Source of the DNA: DASYPQ01 sp041488095
Lineage (GTDB): Bacteria > Planctomycetota > UBA1135 > GCA-002686595
Assembly (NCBI GenBank): GCA_041488095.1
Contig: JBGPOP010000012.1
Location: forward strand, 1 to 64,000
Reading direction: 5' to 3'
DNA: 64,000 nt
Shown here piece after piece: positions 43,916-51,497 of the stretch. The first letter of the stretch is position 1, and the number at the start of each line of letters is the position of its first letter. Position numbers and translations under genes: made by a program. A model generated the notes under the pieces. It made no database searches and was not told the DNA's origin. It was given only the letters and a program-made list of their open reading frames with translations.

Positions 43916-44617
43916 TCACGCACCTCGCGCGATCCAGGCCGCCCGTCTCGCGGCCATGCGATGGCGCGTCTTGTGGCTGCGCCTTCTCCGGCCCCAGACG
44001 GTCAAGTACCTCTTCCCGACGACGGCGTCGGTGTAGCAGCCGGGCGCGAGCTGGAACGGACGGTCGAGGACGCCCAGCTGGTCCATCTTCATCGCGCCCA
44101 CCTTGTGCTCGGGCTCGAACCACTCGGGGAACAGGAAGTCGGACACGCGCACCCCGCCGATCTTGTACAGGTTCTCCTGCACCGCATCGCAGACCTCGTA
44201 GGGGATCCAGGCCTTGCTCTTCGCGCCGTGCTTGACGAGGTAGAAGCCCGCGGCGTAGAGGTTGACGCCCGGATCGGCGATCATCTCGAGCAGCTCGTGG
44301 GAGAGAGTCGACGTGATCTCGCCGTACTGCGCGAGGTCGTCCTCGGCGAAGACGTAGGTGACCGGGTAGCCCTTGACGAAGTGGTAGCCGAGGTCGCCCT
44401 TCTCGTCGGAGCGGTCGCGGATCACGACCTTCATCGAGCGCGGGACCTCGACCCCGAACACGAGGCGCGCGTGGAGGCCCCATGCGGGAGCGAAGTGGTC
44501 GGTGATCTGCTTCTGGAGCGCGGGCAGGGCGCGCTTGACGTCGCGGTCGCTCACGGAACGCGAGCGGTTGTGGATCTCGATGATCGGATCGAAGCGATCG
44601 AAGCCGGGCTTCTTCAT
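43916..44617 (-). CDS. Uncharacterised protein with HE-x7-D metalloprotease-like motif
   Basis: This 233-residue protein starts at MKKPGFDRFDPIIEI. The middle contains ITSTLSHELLEMIADPGVN: a His-Glu pair on a helix followed by MIADP, which recalls a zincin-type helix lacking the second His. DVKRALPALQKQITDHFAPAW near the N-terminus and WIPYEVCDAVQENLYKIGG after the motif are conserved-looking. The C-terminus is Arg/Lys-rich. No signal peptide is seen. I recognise this as a recurrent hypothetical protein but cannot assign a reaction. It is monocistronic, between dgcN and the cassette region. Confidence 0.7.
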   Translation of the reverse strand: MKKPGFDRFDPIIEIHNRSRSVSDRDVKRALPALQKQITDHFAPAWGLHARLVFGVEVPRSMKVVIRDRSDEKGDLGYHFVKGYPVTYVFAEDDLAQYGEITSTLSHELLEMIADPGVNLYAAGFYLVKHGAKSKAWIPYEVCDAVQENLYKIGGVRVSDFLFPEWFEPEHKVGAMKMDQLGVLDRPFQLAPGCYTDAVVGKRYLTVWGRRRRSHKTRHRMAARRAAWIARGA

Positions 44618-44811
44618 GGGTCAGCTTTCGCGGGCGCTTGGGAAGAGGACTCGTGGACTCGAGGATCCTATCGCTCTGCCTGACGTCTCACGCATCCACT
44701 GCGCTCAGATGCATGACGCTGGCGCTGAACGGTGGCCGAAGGCCGTCCTCTCCCGCGCGAGGTCGGACCGCATGTCGAACCAGTCGACTCTCCGACCCTA
44801 TCGGACATGTA
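44618..44811. other. Intergenic stretch without a gene at the edge of the cassette region
   Basis: No credible ORF is seen on either strand. It holds GCCTGAC (44689-44695), identical to one arm of the attC-like site at 45223, and GCGCTGAACGG near 44723, which may be degenerate cassette-end sequence. No complete site could be drawn. Confidence 0.3.
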
Positions 44812-45210
44812 CTATCCGCCATCCGCATCGGGGAGGTACGTGCCGAACGTCCAGGGATGCCCTTCCAGGTCACGGACGTGGTACTCGCGTGAACCAAAGT
44901 CGGTGGCTTTGGGCGGGCCCGTGATCTCCGCGTCCGCCGATCGCGCCCGTTCGAAATGCGCGTCCAAGTTGTCGACGTAGACACAGAGAGCTTGCGTGGC
45001 GATCCCCAGCGCTCGAGGACTCCCCATGCCATCGTCGGGCCTGACGGACCCCAGCATGATGACGTTCGTGCCGAGCTTCAGCTGCGCATGCCGGACGAAC
45101 TGCCCGGACTCCGGAACCGAGAACAATTCGACGAAGCCGAAGGTCGTGCAGAGCCATCGAATGGCGCCGCGAGCGTCGTTGTATCGAAGGATGGGGAAGA
45201 TTGTCTGCAT
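44812..45210 (-). CDS. VOC-fold (glyoxalase/bleomycin-resistance-like) protein, putative gene-cassette ORF
   Basis: This 132-residue VOC protein has FPILRYNDARGAIRWLCTTFGF at its start, LKLGTNVIMLGSVRPDD in the first module and YHVRDLEGHPWTFGTYLP at the end, the normal two-module plan. The catalytic metal ligands are not certain. The ATG lies 12 bases beyond an attC-like site, the spacing expected for a cassette ORF. The region is less GC-rich than the chromosome around it. It could provide resistance to a small electrophile or antibiotic, but nothing in the sequence proves this. Confidence 0.8.
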   Translation of the reverse strand: MQTIFPILRYNDARGAIRWLCTTFGFVELFSVPESGQFVRHAQLKLGTNVIMLGSVRPDDGMGSPRALGIATQALCVYVDNLDAHFERARSADAEITGPPKATDFGSREYHVRDLEGHPWTFGTYLPDADGG

Positions 45211-45222
45211 GCTCTCCTCGCG

Positions 45223-45282
45223 GCCTGACGTCCAGGTTCAGCGGCAGCGCGGAGCGCCGTCCGCTGCAACCGGTTGTCAGCT
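45223..45282 (-). other. attC-like site A (60 nt)
   Basis: On the plus strand the outer arms are GCCTGAC (45223-45229) and GTCAGCT (45276-45282). The inner arms GGTTCAGCGG and CCGCTGCAACC pair perfectly apart from one extra base, which matches the extrahelical base of integron attC sites. A GCGC-GGA-GCGC hairpin lies at the centre. It overlaps the stop codon of the VOC gene at 45277 and precedes the start of the next gene. Confidence 0.6.
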
Positions 45283-45648
45283 GCGGCGCCTCTCTTCACC
45301 GACGGAGATCGCCAGCCCATCGGGATCCACGTACTGGGCGATCCGAGAGCCAAAGGTCTCCTTCGGTTCCTGGATGCAGGGCACTTTCTTTTCGACCATC
45401 CTCTTGTGGAAGTCGTCCAGGTTCGGAACGCTCAGACCGGGACGGCACCGTCCAGAAGGAACCTTGAGCGGATCCACCTTCTTGGGATCGGACGCTTCAC
45501 TGGGGTGGAGCGCCAGGGTCGCCCCCTCGGTTGCAAACTCGGTCCATCCGGGCGACTCGAATTTCAGGGGCAGTCCGAGCACATCTCGATAGAACGAAAC
45601 CGCCCGCTTCATGTCGCTCACGAAGACGATCGCATAGTTCAATCGCAC
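45277..45648 (-). CDS. VOC-fold protein, putative gene-cassette ORF
   Basis: A GTG at 45648, set 6 bases after a perfect AGGAGG, gives 123 residues. The family signature is strong: LNYAIVFVSDMKRAVSFYRD, VLGLPLKFESPGWTEF, ATLALHPSE and IAQYVDPDGLAISVGEE, typical of small glyoxalase/dioxygenase-superfamily proteins. The His and Glu expected as metal ligands cannot be placed with certainty. The ORF lies between two attC-like sites, and its stop is inside one of them. The longer in-frame reading upstream overlaps the hydrolase gene and is not coding. Confidence 0.85.
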   Translation of the reverse strand: MRLNYAIVFVSDMKRAVSFYRDVLGLPLKFESPGWTEFATEGATLALHPSEASDPKKVDPLKVPSGRCRPGLSVPNLDDFHKRMVEKKVPCIQEPKETFGSRIAQYVDPDGLAISVGEERRRS

Positions 45649-45654
45649 TTGGAA

Positions 45655-45660
45655 CCTCCT
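45655..45660 (-). promoter_or_regulatory. Perfect Shine-Dalgarno sequence fixing a GTG start
   Basis: AGGAGG on the minus strand lies 6 bases before GTG at 45648. Few genes in this window have such a strong site. It decides the start of this VOC gene and fits cassette genes that carry their own translation signals. Confidence 0.7.
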
Positions 45661-45676
45661 TGGATTGCAGGAAGGC

Positions 45677-45736
45677 GGCTGGCGCTCCGATTCAGCGGTG
45701 TCGCGAAGCCCCGGCGGCTGCAACCGGCTGTTCAGC
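45677..45736 (-). other. attC-like site B (60 nt)
   Basis: It has the same length as site A and aligns with it without gaps: about two thirds of positions agree, including an identical GCTGCAACCG and TTCAGCGG. Outer arms are GGCTGGC and GTTCAGC, the latter close to the GTTRRRY core. Inner arms GATTCAGC and GCTGCAACC pair with one extra base and one mismatch. The hydrolase stop codon falls inside the site. Confidence 0.55.
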
Positions 45737-46426
45737 GGCTTGGTGCTCACTGGCGGCGTCCGCCCACTCGACGACCGGATCCAACCATTCCGGGAGGGGC
45801 CGGTAAAGGAATCCGTGGCCGAGCCCTGTGTGGAGCACGATCTCACGAGCGACGAGCAGCGGGGAGGATTCGGGGTCGCCCGTCCAGGGCGGGCACGGGC
45901 TGCTCACGTCGTCGCTGTCTTCGCGAATGCAGAGCAGGTGCCCGCTCGGGGCCTTCCCCTCGTCTGCGACGGAGCTGCGGACGTTCTCGGACAGACAAAC
46001 ACCCAGAGCACAAAAACGCACGTCGGAGTTCTGCAGCCTTGCCGACGTCAGGAACGCGATGGACGCGCCCATGGACGCGCCGACGACGGTGACGTGGTCG
46101 GCGGGCACGCCCGACTCGAGGAGTTGACGGATCTGCTCGACCACCCGGTCGGCCGAGTCGCTCACCGAGGCTGACTTCGGCCGGATTTCCCCGCTCACGA
46201 CGAACCCCCGGTCGCGGAACGCATCGAGAATCTTCTCGAGCTCGTAGTACCCGTGCTGCGGGTGCCACGGCCTCGCGTTCTGTTGCTCCTGGACGATCCG
46301 TCCGTGCAGGTAGATCAGGTGCCGGGGGCTCGGGGAATGTTCGGCGACACACCCGGTCGGTCCAGCCAGGAGCATCGCGACGACGGTCCAACCCACTGCA
46401 TCGTTCTTCATCGCTTCGGATGACAT
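45692..46426 (-). CDS. Alpha/beta-hydrolase-like lipoprotein, putative gene-cassette ORF
   Basis: This 244-residue protein starts at MSSEAMKNDAVGW behind AGAGGA; an ATG at 46411 is the alternative. A hydrophobic leader ends VAMLLAGPTGC, a lipobox-like Cys. The hydrolase core shows HLIYLHGRIVQEQ, DHVTVVGASMGASIAFL (nucleophile elbow GASMG) and a C-terminal TGLGHGFLYRPL with the likely catalytic His. No substrate can be named. The last codons (AAAGASRHR) are translated from the attC-like site B, as often happens when a cassette ORF reads into its recombination site. Confidence 0.75.
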   Translation of the reverse strand: MSSEAMKNDAVGWTVVAMLLAGPTGCVAEHSPSPRHLIYLHGRIVQEQQNARPWHPQHGYYELEKILDAFRDRGFVVSGEIRPKSASVSDSADRVVEQIRQLLESGVPADHVTVVGASMGASIAFLTSARLQNSDVRFCALGVCLSENVRSSVADEGKAPSGHLLCIREDSDDVSSPCPPWTGDPESSPLLVAREIVLHTGLGHGFLYRPLPEWLDPVVEWADAASEHQAAEQPVAAAGASRHR

Positions 46427-46714
46427 GCAGTCCTCTGAGCGATTCTCCCGGGTGAGCTGGTGGCCCTCGATCGGGCCGCGCATTCCAACGGTTGCAAGAC
46501 CGAAGGAAGCCCACCGTGTCGGACAAGGACTCTAGCACCACGACGCAGGGAAAGGTCATCGCCTCGCCCAGCCAGTCCTTCCCCACACGACTTTACGAAG
46601 CCCCAAGAGAATCCGGTTTTCCGTGAAACCGCCCATCCTCTCCAGCCATCCACGCCATGCCCGCGAAGAGTCGCTTCCAGGCTCCGATTGACAGGCACAG
46701 AGGGGGCGTCGACA
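46427..46714. other. Gene-free stretch between cassette region and HEPN-like pair
   Basis: No credible ORF or RNA was found. A short AACGGTTGCAAG near 46487-46498 resembles the GGTTGCAGC inner arm of the attC-like sites, but a complete site was not found. AGGGGG just before 46715 is the likely ribosome-binding site of the next gene. Confidence 0.3.
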
Positions 46715-47020
46715 GTGAACGACATGACCAAGGACACGGAGCTTGCCGGGATCCTGGACTTGAAGACCCTGCCCCTTCCTCCCAGGCCCAAGGTGGTCGC
46801 CATCCGGGCCGAGCCATACGTTGACTTCCTCGGCGCTGACGAGCTGAGGATCTGGGTGGTCCTCGACGACTCGACCAAGCTGGAGGAGTGGACCGGGGAC
46901 GGCATCCACGAGATCGATAGGACGATCAACGACGCCCTCCTGGCCGCCGGTGAGAAGAGGTTCCCGTACATGTGGTTCCGGACCCGGTCCCAATTCCAGA
47001 AGGAGCAGGGTGTCGCTTGA
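46715..47020 (+). CDS. Small hypothetical protein paired with a HEPN-like gene
   Basis: A GTG at 46715, 8 bases after AGGGGG, gives 101 residues; ATG at 46724 is an alternative. Visible segments are KVVAIRAEPYVDFLGADELR, IWVVLDDST and WTGDGIHEIDRTINDALLAAG, then RFPYMWFRTRSQFQ. The order strand-strand-helix-strand suggests a small alpha/beta fold that could be a divergent minimal nucleotidyltransferase-like partner, but the GSx-D-x-D motif is absent. Its stop overlaps the TTG of the next gene. It lies immediately outside the cassette-like region and could be part of the same accessory insertion. Confidence 0.6.
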   Translation: MNDMTKDTELAGILDLKTLPLPPRPKVVAIRAEPYVDFLGADELRIWVVLDDSTKLEEWTGDGIHEIDRTINDALLAAGEKRFPYMWFRTRSQFQKEQGVA

Positions 47021-47550
47021 ACGTCGCCGCCGACCTTCACGGCGAGCTCCTCAACCAAGCGCGTCATCTGGCCGTCAAGGAGCCGAGGAGACCGCGCCAA
47101 GCGAGCCTCCGGCGAGCGGTCAGCACGTCCTACTACGCCCTCTTCCATCTCTTGACGCGCGAGACGACACGGTTGCTGGTCGGCACCGCCGTGATCGACG
47201 ACAACCTGCGCTCCATGCTTGGACGCGCCTTCACCCACAGGGAGATGGCCGATGCCTCGAAGGCGTTCAGGAATGGAGCTGACGGCCTGCCTCCGAGCTA
47301 CCGGCGATTGCCCGGAGCGTCCGAGGTTCCGGGCGAGCTCCAGCTCGTTGCCCGGTCGTTCTCCGAGCTCCAGGAATTGCGAAATCGCGCCGACTACGAC
47401 CTGGAATCCACCTTCGCTCGGGAAGACGTCCTGCGGGTCACGGACAAGACCGAAAGGGCGTTCGAGGCTTGGCAAGGGATCCGCAAGGAACCCGCCGCCC
47501 GGCTCTATCTCCTCGCGTTGTTGATGTGGTCCCGGCTGCCGCGGACCTAG
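47017..47550 (+). CDS. HEPN-domain-like helical protein
   Basis: A TTG overlapping the previous stop (TTGA) gives 177 residues. The helical layout and SLRRAVSTSYYALFHLLTRET (residues 30-50), together with LQELRNRADYDLES (118-131), resemble HEPN proteins, where a long paired helix carries RxxxxH. Here the His of that motif reads Tyr/Asp (RNRADYD), so RNase activity is doubtful. HEPN proteins often pair with nucleotidyltransferase antitoxins; the small coupled upstream gene may play that part. Cytoplasmic; no signal or membrane segment. Confidence 0.6.
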   Translation: MNVAADLHGELLNQARHLAVKEPRRPRQASLRRAVSTSYYALFHLLTRETTRLLVGTAVIDDNLRSMLGRAFTHREMADASKAFRNGADGLPPSYRRLPGASEVPGELQLVARSFSELQELRNRADYDLESTFAREDVLRVTDKTERAFEAWQGIRKEPAARLYLLALLMWSRLPRT

Positions 47551-47568
47551 GAGCAGCCTGTCCCCCCC

Positions 47569-48741
47569 CTACGCCAGGATCGGCAGCGCCTGCATCGACT
47601 TCACCGAGAGACGTGCGGCCATCTTCCCCGCGATCTCGCCGAAGCGCTTCGCGACGAGGGAGCTCGGGTCGGCGATCACCACCGGCTCGCCTGCGTCACC
47701 GCCTACGCGCACGACGGGATTCAGCGGCACCTGGCCAAGCACCGGGAAGCCGTACTTCGTCGCCAGACGCTCCGCTCCGCCCTTGCCGAACACGTCGATC
47801 ACCGTGCCGAATCGTCCTTCGGAGTCGGTCGTGAGCTCGATCGGCCTGCCCCCTGCGGTGAGGGACACCTTCGTTCCCGCGCGCGCCCCCTCGACGCGGC
47901 CGTCGATCGCGTAGCCGGCCATGTTCTCGACGATCCCGAGGATGTCGACCTTGACCTGGCGGAACATCGCGATCGCCTTGGAGACGTCGAAGGTCGAGAC
48001 CGCCTGCGGCGTCGTGACGAGCACGGCGCCCGAGAGCGGCACGAGCTGCGCCAGCGAGAGCTGCGCGTCGCCGGTGCCCGGAGGCATGTCGACGACCAGG
48101 TAGTCGAGCGGGCCCCACTGCACCTGCGAGAGGAATTGCTCGATCAGCTTGTGCACCATCGGCCCGCGCCACACGACGGGCTTGTCCTCCTCGAGGAGAT
48201 AGCCGATCGACATGGTCTTCACGCCGTGGCGCGTCTTGGGCACGAGCCGCCTGTCCTCCGGGCCGTGATCGCCCATGGCGACTTCGGGCTCGCCCGAGAT
48301 CCCCATCATCATCGGGATGTCGGGGCCGTAGACGTCGCAGTCGAGGAGGCCGGTCTTCGCGCCGGTCTTCGCCAGCGCGCAGGCCAGGTTGACGGCGACC
48401 GTGCTCTTGCCGACGCCGCCCTTGCCGCTCGAGACGGCGATGATGTGCTTGATGTCCGGGGCGATCTGGCGCGGCGGGCCCTCCTGCGACCGGACGACCG
48501 CGGTCATGTCGACCGTGACGGCGGTCACGCCCGGGAGCTTCTTCAAGAGCTCCTCGGCCTGGCGCTTCATCTGGTCCTTCACCGGGCAGGCGGGCGTCGT
48601 CAGGTTGATCGTCACCTTGACGTGGCCGTCGCAGACGGCGGTCTGCGTCACGAACCCGAGCGACACGATGTCGCGGTTCAGATCGGGATCGTTGATCTTC
48701 CGCAGGGTGTCGAGGATCTGTTCCTTGGTCGTTTCGGGCAC
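47569..48741 (-). CDS. Mrp/NBP35-type P-loop ATPase (Fe-S carrier family), variant C-terminal motif
   Basis: This 390-residue protein has an N-terminal MIP18/DUF59 domain (LRKINDPDLNRDIVSLGFV; Cys in LTTPACPVKDQM) and a P-loop domain with deviant Walker A SGKGGVGKST (105-114), LLDCDVYGPDIPMMMG and DYLVVDMPPGTGD. The family normally has a CxxC Fe-S motif right after ENM. Here residues 276-318 replace it with a Cys-free insertion that includes TAGGRPIELTTDSEGRFG. The protein may carry its cluster otherwise or act as a different assembly ATPase. The start is preceded by a recognisable promoter. Confidence 0.9.
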   Translation of the reverse strand: MPETTKEQILDTLRKINDPDLNRDIVSLGFVTQTAVCDGHVKVTINLTTPACPVKDQMKRQAEELLKKLPGVTAVTVDMTAVVRSQEGPPRQIAPDIKHIIAVSSGKGGVGKSTVAVNLACALAKTGAKTGLLDCDVYGPDIPMMMGISGEPEVAMGDHGPEDRRLVPKTRHGVKTMSIGYLLEEDKPVVWRGPMVHKLIEQFLSQVQWGPLDYLVVDMPPGTGDAQLSLAQLVPLSGAVLVTTPQAVSTFDVSKAIAMFRQVKVDILGIVENMAGYAIDGRVEGARAGTKVSLTAGGRPIELTTDSEGRFGTVIDVFGKGGAERLATKYGFPVLGQVPLNPVVRVGGDAGEPVVIADPSSLVAKRFGEIAGKMAARLSVKSMQALPILA

Positions 48742-48786
48742 GGTGGGAGCTGCCTTCCGGGGGTCTGGTTCGGGATTTCGGGCCCC

Positions 48787-48814
48787 ACTCTAGATCCCCG
48801 GCCTGTCAAGACAA
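48787..48814 (-). promoter_or_regulatory. Probable sigma-70 promoter of the Mrp gene
   Basis: On the minus strand TTGTCT (48809-48814) and TAGAGT (48787-48792) are separated by 16 bases, giving a leader of about 40 bases to the ATG at 48741. Confidence 0.45.
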
Positions 48815-48888
48815 GCGCTGCTTCAACGACAACTGCCCTCAGGGCCTTGCAAGCGGCACCACGGCGCGAGGAAGCCGGAGCTCTCCGC

Positions 48889-50196
48889 CTATTTGCCAGA
48901 CGGGCGAAGTCGCACGAGGTGCACGGCTCCACCGCAAGGAACGCCTTCCATGGACTCGTAGTCCGAGACAAGGAATTCGATGCGACCATCCCCGTCGACA
49001 TCCCCGACCCGTACGAACTTGCGCGCCTCCGTACAACTCGGCAGCGAGTCCTCGGCGAGAACCGTTCCCGTTCTACCGTCGAGGATCCAGAGTCGACTGC
49101 CCACCCCTCGCCTGAAGGTCTGCATGAGGACCTCCGGACGCTCGTCGCCATCCACGACGCCCATCGGGCTGCAATCGACTTCGCCTGCGTAGCCTCCCGG
49201 ATCCAATGCAAGCGAATGCAAGACCTCTCCCGTCTTGCCGGACATCCACCGAACCTCGATCGGCTCGACGCGCCACGAACCGCCAGAGCGGCTCCGGCGT
49301 GTGTCCTTGACGACAAAGAGATCGACGAAGCTGTCGCCATCCACGTCGCCGGCAACCGTCGAGGACACGACGTCTTCCCCGATCGCGAATTCCATGAGAG
49401 GCAGACGGCTGACGCCGGACACGATCCTCAGCCCCGATGAAAGGGTTCCCAAGACGATGCACGCGATATCCGGATGGCCATCCCCGTCGAAGTCGCCCGT
49501 CATCCCAAATGGAAGCCCTGGTAGTGAGCCAATAAGTGCCAGCGACGCCCCGGAAATCAGGCTCTGTCCTCCGTTGGTCCCGTCCCCGACCGCGAAGTCG
49601 CGGACTGAATCACCATCCAGGTCGGCGAGCCCGACGATCAGCGCTCCAAATCCGGCGCCCGGGCCGGACTCGCATGTCTTCGGCGGAACGGGTCCTTGTC
49701 CGCGAAAGGTGGTGCCCTCCCCGTAGATCGTGGCCAGCGGCTCGCCATTCCGCCCGGAGTACACGGTGACGTAGCCGACGTACCCCTCGTAGCGCCACGC
49801 TCCGACGGCGAAGTCGGGCGCGCCGTCCCCGTCGAGATCGCCGAGCGACGCCAGCGTGTCGCCGAACGCGTCACCGCAGCCGCCTTTCTTGTCCGTCCCG
49901 CACACCTCGTAGAGCTGGCTGCCGTCCGCCCCGGAGATGACGCATCCGGCTCCAGGCCCGAAGGCGAACGTGTAGGCACCCGTCATCTTCCCGAGGATGA
50001 AATCGGGATGGCCGTCTCCGTCCACGTCGCCGAGAGCGGAGAGCCCGATCCCGAGGTGTTCGTTCACTCCTCCCTTCCAGGAGCGGACCACCTCGAAGAG
50101 TCCGCTGGTCTGTGGCACGGCCTGAATCTCCGGCGACGAGGTCCTCGTGCCTGCCCGGAGAACAGAGAGGACGAGGATCGAAAGGGCGGGATGCAT
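48889..50196 (-). CDS. FG-GAP/VCBS repeat protein
   Basis: This 435-residue protein has a short hydrophobic leader (MHPALSILVLSVLRAG). At least six FG-GAP-type repeats with calcium-binding Dx[D/N]xDG loops follow: GDVDGDGHPDFILG, GDLDGDGAPDFAVG, ADLDGDSVRDFAVG, GDFDGDGHPDIACI, GDVDGDSFVDLFVV and GDVDGDGRIEFLVS. Such repeats fold as an integrin-alpha-like beta-propeller on the cell surface. There are scattered Cys pairs (CGTDKKGGC) but no sorting module like those of the other surface proteins here. The gene stands alone. Its product is probably exported and its ligand is unknown. Confidence 0.85.
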   Translation of the reverse strand: MHPALSILVLSVLRAGTRTSSPEIQAVPQTSGLFEVVRSWKGGVNEHLGIGLSALGDVDGDGHPDFILGKMTGAYTFAFGPGAGCVISGADGSQLYEVCGTDKKGGCGDAFGDTLASLGDLDGDGAPDFAVGAWRYEGYVGYVTVYSGRNGEPLATIYGEGTTFRGQGPVPPKTCESGPGAGFGALIVGLADLDGDSVRDFAVGDGTNGGQSLISGASLALIGSLPGLPFGMTGDFDGDGHPDIACIVLGTLSSGLRIVSGVSRLPLMEFAIGEDVVSSTVAGDVDGDSFVDLFVVKDTRRSRSGGSWRVEPIEVRWMSGKTGEVLHSLALDPGGYAGEVDCSPMGVVDGDERPEVLMQTFRRGVGSRLWILDGRTGTVLAEDSLPSCTEARKFVRVGDVDGDGRIEFLVSDYESMEGVPCGGAVHLVRLRPSGK

Positions 50197-50322
50197 GGGT
50201 CCGGTCCGAGCAGAACCAGCTGGATCTCCGGAGGTTCCGCTCCGCGAGCAGGTTCCAGTCGCAGGCGGACCCAGCCCCAGCGTTGGCGGCCATTCCGGGA
50301 CCGGGCTACCCTCTCACGCGAC

Positions 50323-50742
50323 ATGAAGAGCTACCGCGAGGAGCTGTGGTTCGAGATCCAGACCCGCAGGGCGTTCGCCAACATCACCCCGCAGGTCGAG
50401 AAGGCCTTGAAGAAGAGCGGGATCCGCGAAGGATTGTGCCTCGTGAACTCGATGCACATCACGTCGAGCGTGTTCATCAACGACGACGAGCGCGGGCTGC
50501 ACGAGGACCTCGAGCGTTGGCTGGAAGGGCTCGCCCCGCACGAGCCCGTGTCGCAGTGGAGGCACAACCTGACCGGCGAGGACAACGCCGACGCGCACCT
50601 GAAGCGCGAGGTCCTGGGACGGAGCGTGGTGGTCGCGGTGACCGAGGGCAAGCTCGACTTCGGCACCTGGGAGCGGATTTTCTACGGCGAGTTCGACGGG
50701 CGGCGCAGGAAGCGCGTGCTCGTCAAGATCATCGGGGAATGA
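50323..50742 (+). CDS. YjbQ family protein (secondary thiamine-phosphate synthase-like)
   Basis: This 139-residue protein starts at MKSYREELWFEIQTRRAF. Family hallmarks are GLCLVNSMHITSSVFINDDE, the Glu/His-rich NLTGEDNADAHLKREVLG (metal-binding His) and KLDFGTWERIFYGEFDG. The E. coli homologue YjbQ complements thiamine phosphate synthase weakly; the natural role is uncertain. Its stop overlaps the queC start by 4 bases, so the two are coupled. No thiamine riboswitch is visible upstream. Confidence 0.92.
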   Translation: MKSYREELWFEIQTRRAFANITPQVEKALKKSGIREGLCLVNSMHITSSVFINDDERGLHEDLERWLEGLAPHEPVSQWRHNLTGEDNADAHLKREVLGRSVVVAVTEGKLDFGTWERIFYGEFDGRRRKRVLVKIIGE

Positions 50743-51497
50743 GCGCGCTCGGGAGGAAGCGGGAGAGCTCGCGGCGCGCGGTCTGTCTCGTCTCGGGCGG
50801 GATGGACTCGGCCGTGGCGCTCGCCGAGGCGCGCGCGGCGGGCTTCGATCTCTTCGCGCTGACCCTCGACTACGGCCAGCGTCATCGGGTGGAGCTGGAG
50901 GCCGCCGAGCGCGTCGCGCGCTCGCTCGGGGCGGTCGAGCACCGCCTCGTGAAGCTCGATTTGTCCGCGATCGGCGGCTCGGCGCTGACGGATCGCATCG
51001 AGGTGCCCAAGGACCGGCCCTTCGAGGCGATCGGCACGGGAGTCCCGCCGACCTACGTCCCCGCGCGCAACACGGTCTTCCTCGCCGTCGCGCTCGCCTG
51101 GGCCGAGACCCTTGGCGCGCGCGACATCTTCCTCGGCGTGAACGCGCTCGACTACTCGGGCTATCCCGACTGCCGGCCGGAGTTCCTCGAGGCGTTCGAG
51201 AAGCTCGCGCGCGTGGCGACCGTCGCCGGCGCCGAGCGCGGCGAGCGCTTGGAGCTGCACGCGCCGCTGCTCGAGATGACCAAGGCCGACATCGTCCGTC
51301 GCGGTGCGGAGCTCTCCGTCGACTTCGGCCTGACGCACACCTGCTACGATCCGGTCGTCGCGGGAGGGGAGGTCCTCGCCTGCGGCCGCTGCGACGCCTG
51401 CCGGCTGCGCTTGAAAGGGTTCGAGGAGGCGGGAGCCGTCGATCCGGTGCGCTACGCGAGTCCAGCCTCCGGCGCTCCGCCGCGATCTCGCGGGTGA
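50739..51497 (+). CDS. queC: 7-cyano-7-deazaguanine synthase
   Basis: This 252-residue protein has the PP-loop SGGMDSAVALAEA, LTLDYGQRHRVELEAA, VPARNTVFLAVALAWAE, GVNALDYSGYPDCRPEF and the zinc-binding cysteines TCYDP...CGRCDACRLRLKGF at the C-terminus. QueC converts 7-carboxy-7-deazaguanine to preQ0 with ATP and ammonia, on the queuosine pathway. Its start overlaps the yjbQ stop. No other que genes are in the window. A short Pro/Ser/Arg tail extends beyond the usual end. Confidence 0.96.
   Translation: MSALGRKRESSRRAVCLVSGGMDSAVALAEARAAGFDLFALTLDYGQRHRVELEAAERVARSLGAVEHRLVKLDLSAIGGSALTDRIEVPKDRPFEAIGTGVPPTYVPARNTVFLAVALAWAETLGARDIFLGVNALDYSGYPDCRPEFLEAFEKLARVATVAGAERGERLELHAPLLEMTKADIVRRGAELSVDFGLTHTCYDPVVAGGEVLACGRCDACRLRLKGFEEAGAVDPVRYASPASGAPPRSRG

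Noticed and set aside
44689..44812. A third attC-like site after the first VOC gene
   Set aside because: GCCTGAC and GCTGAAC fragments occur, but matching inner arms and a 60-nt layout could not be found.
44812..47550. Prophage or transposon origin of the accessory region
   Set aside because: No transposase, integrase, terminal inverted repeats or phage structural genes are visible; cassette-like sites explain the region better.
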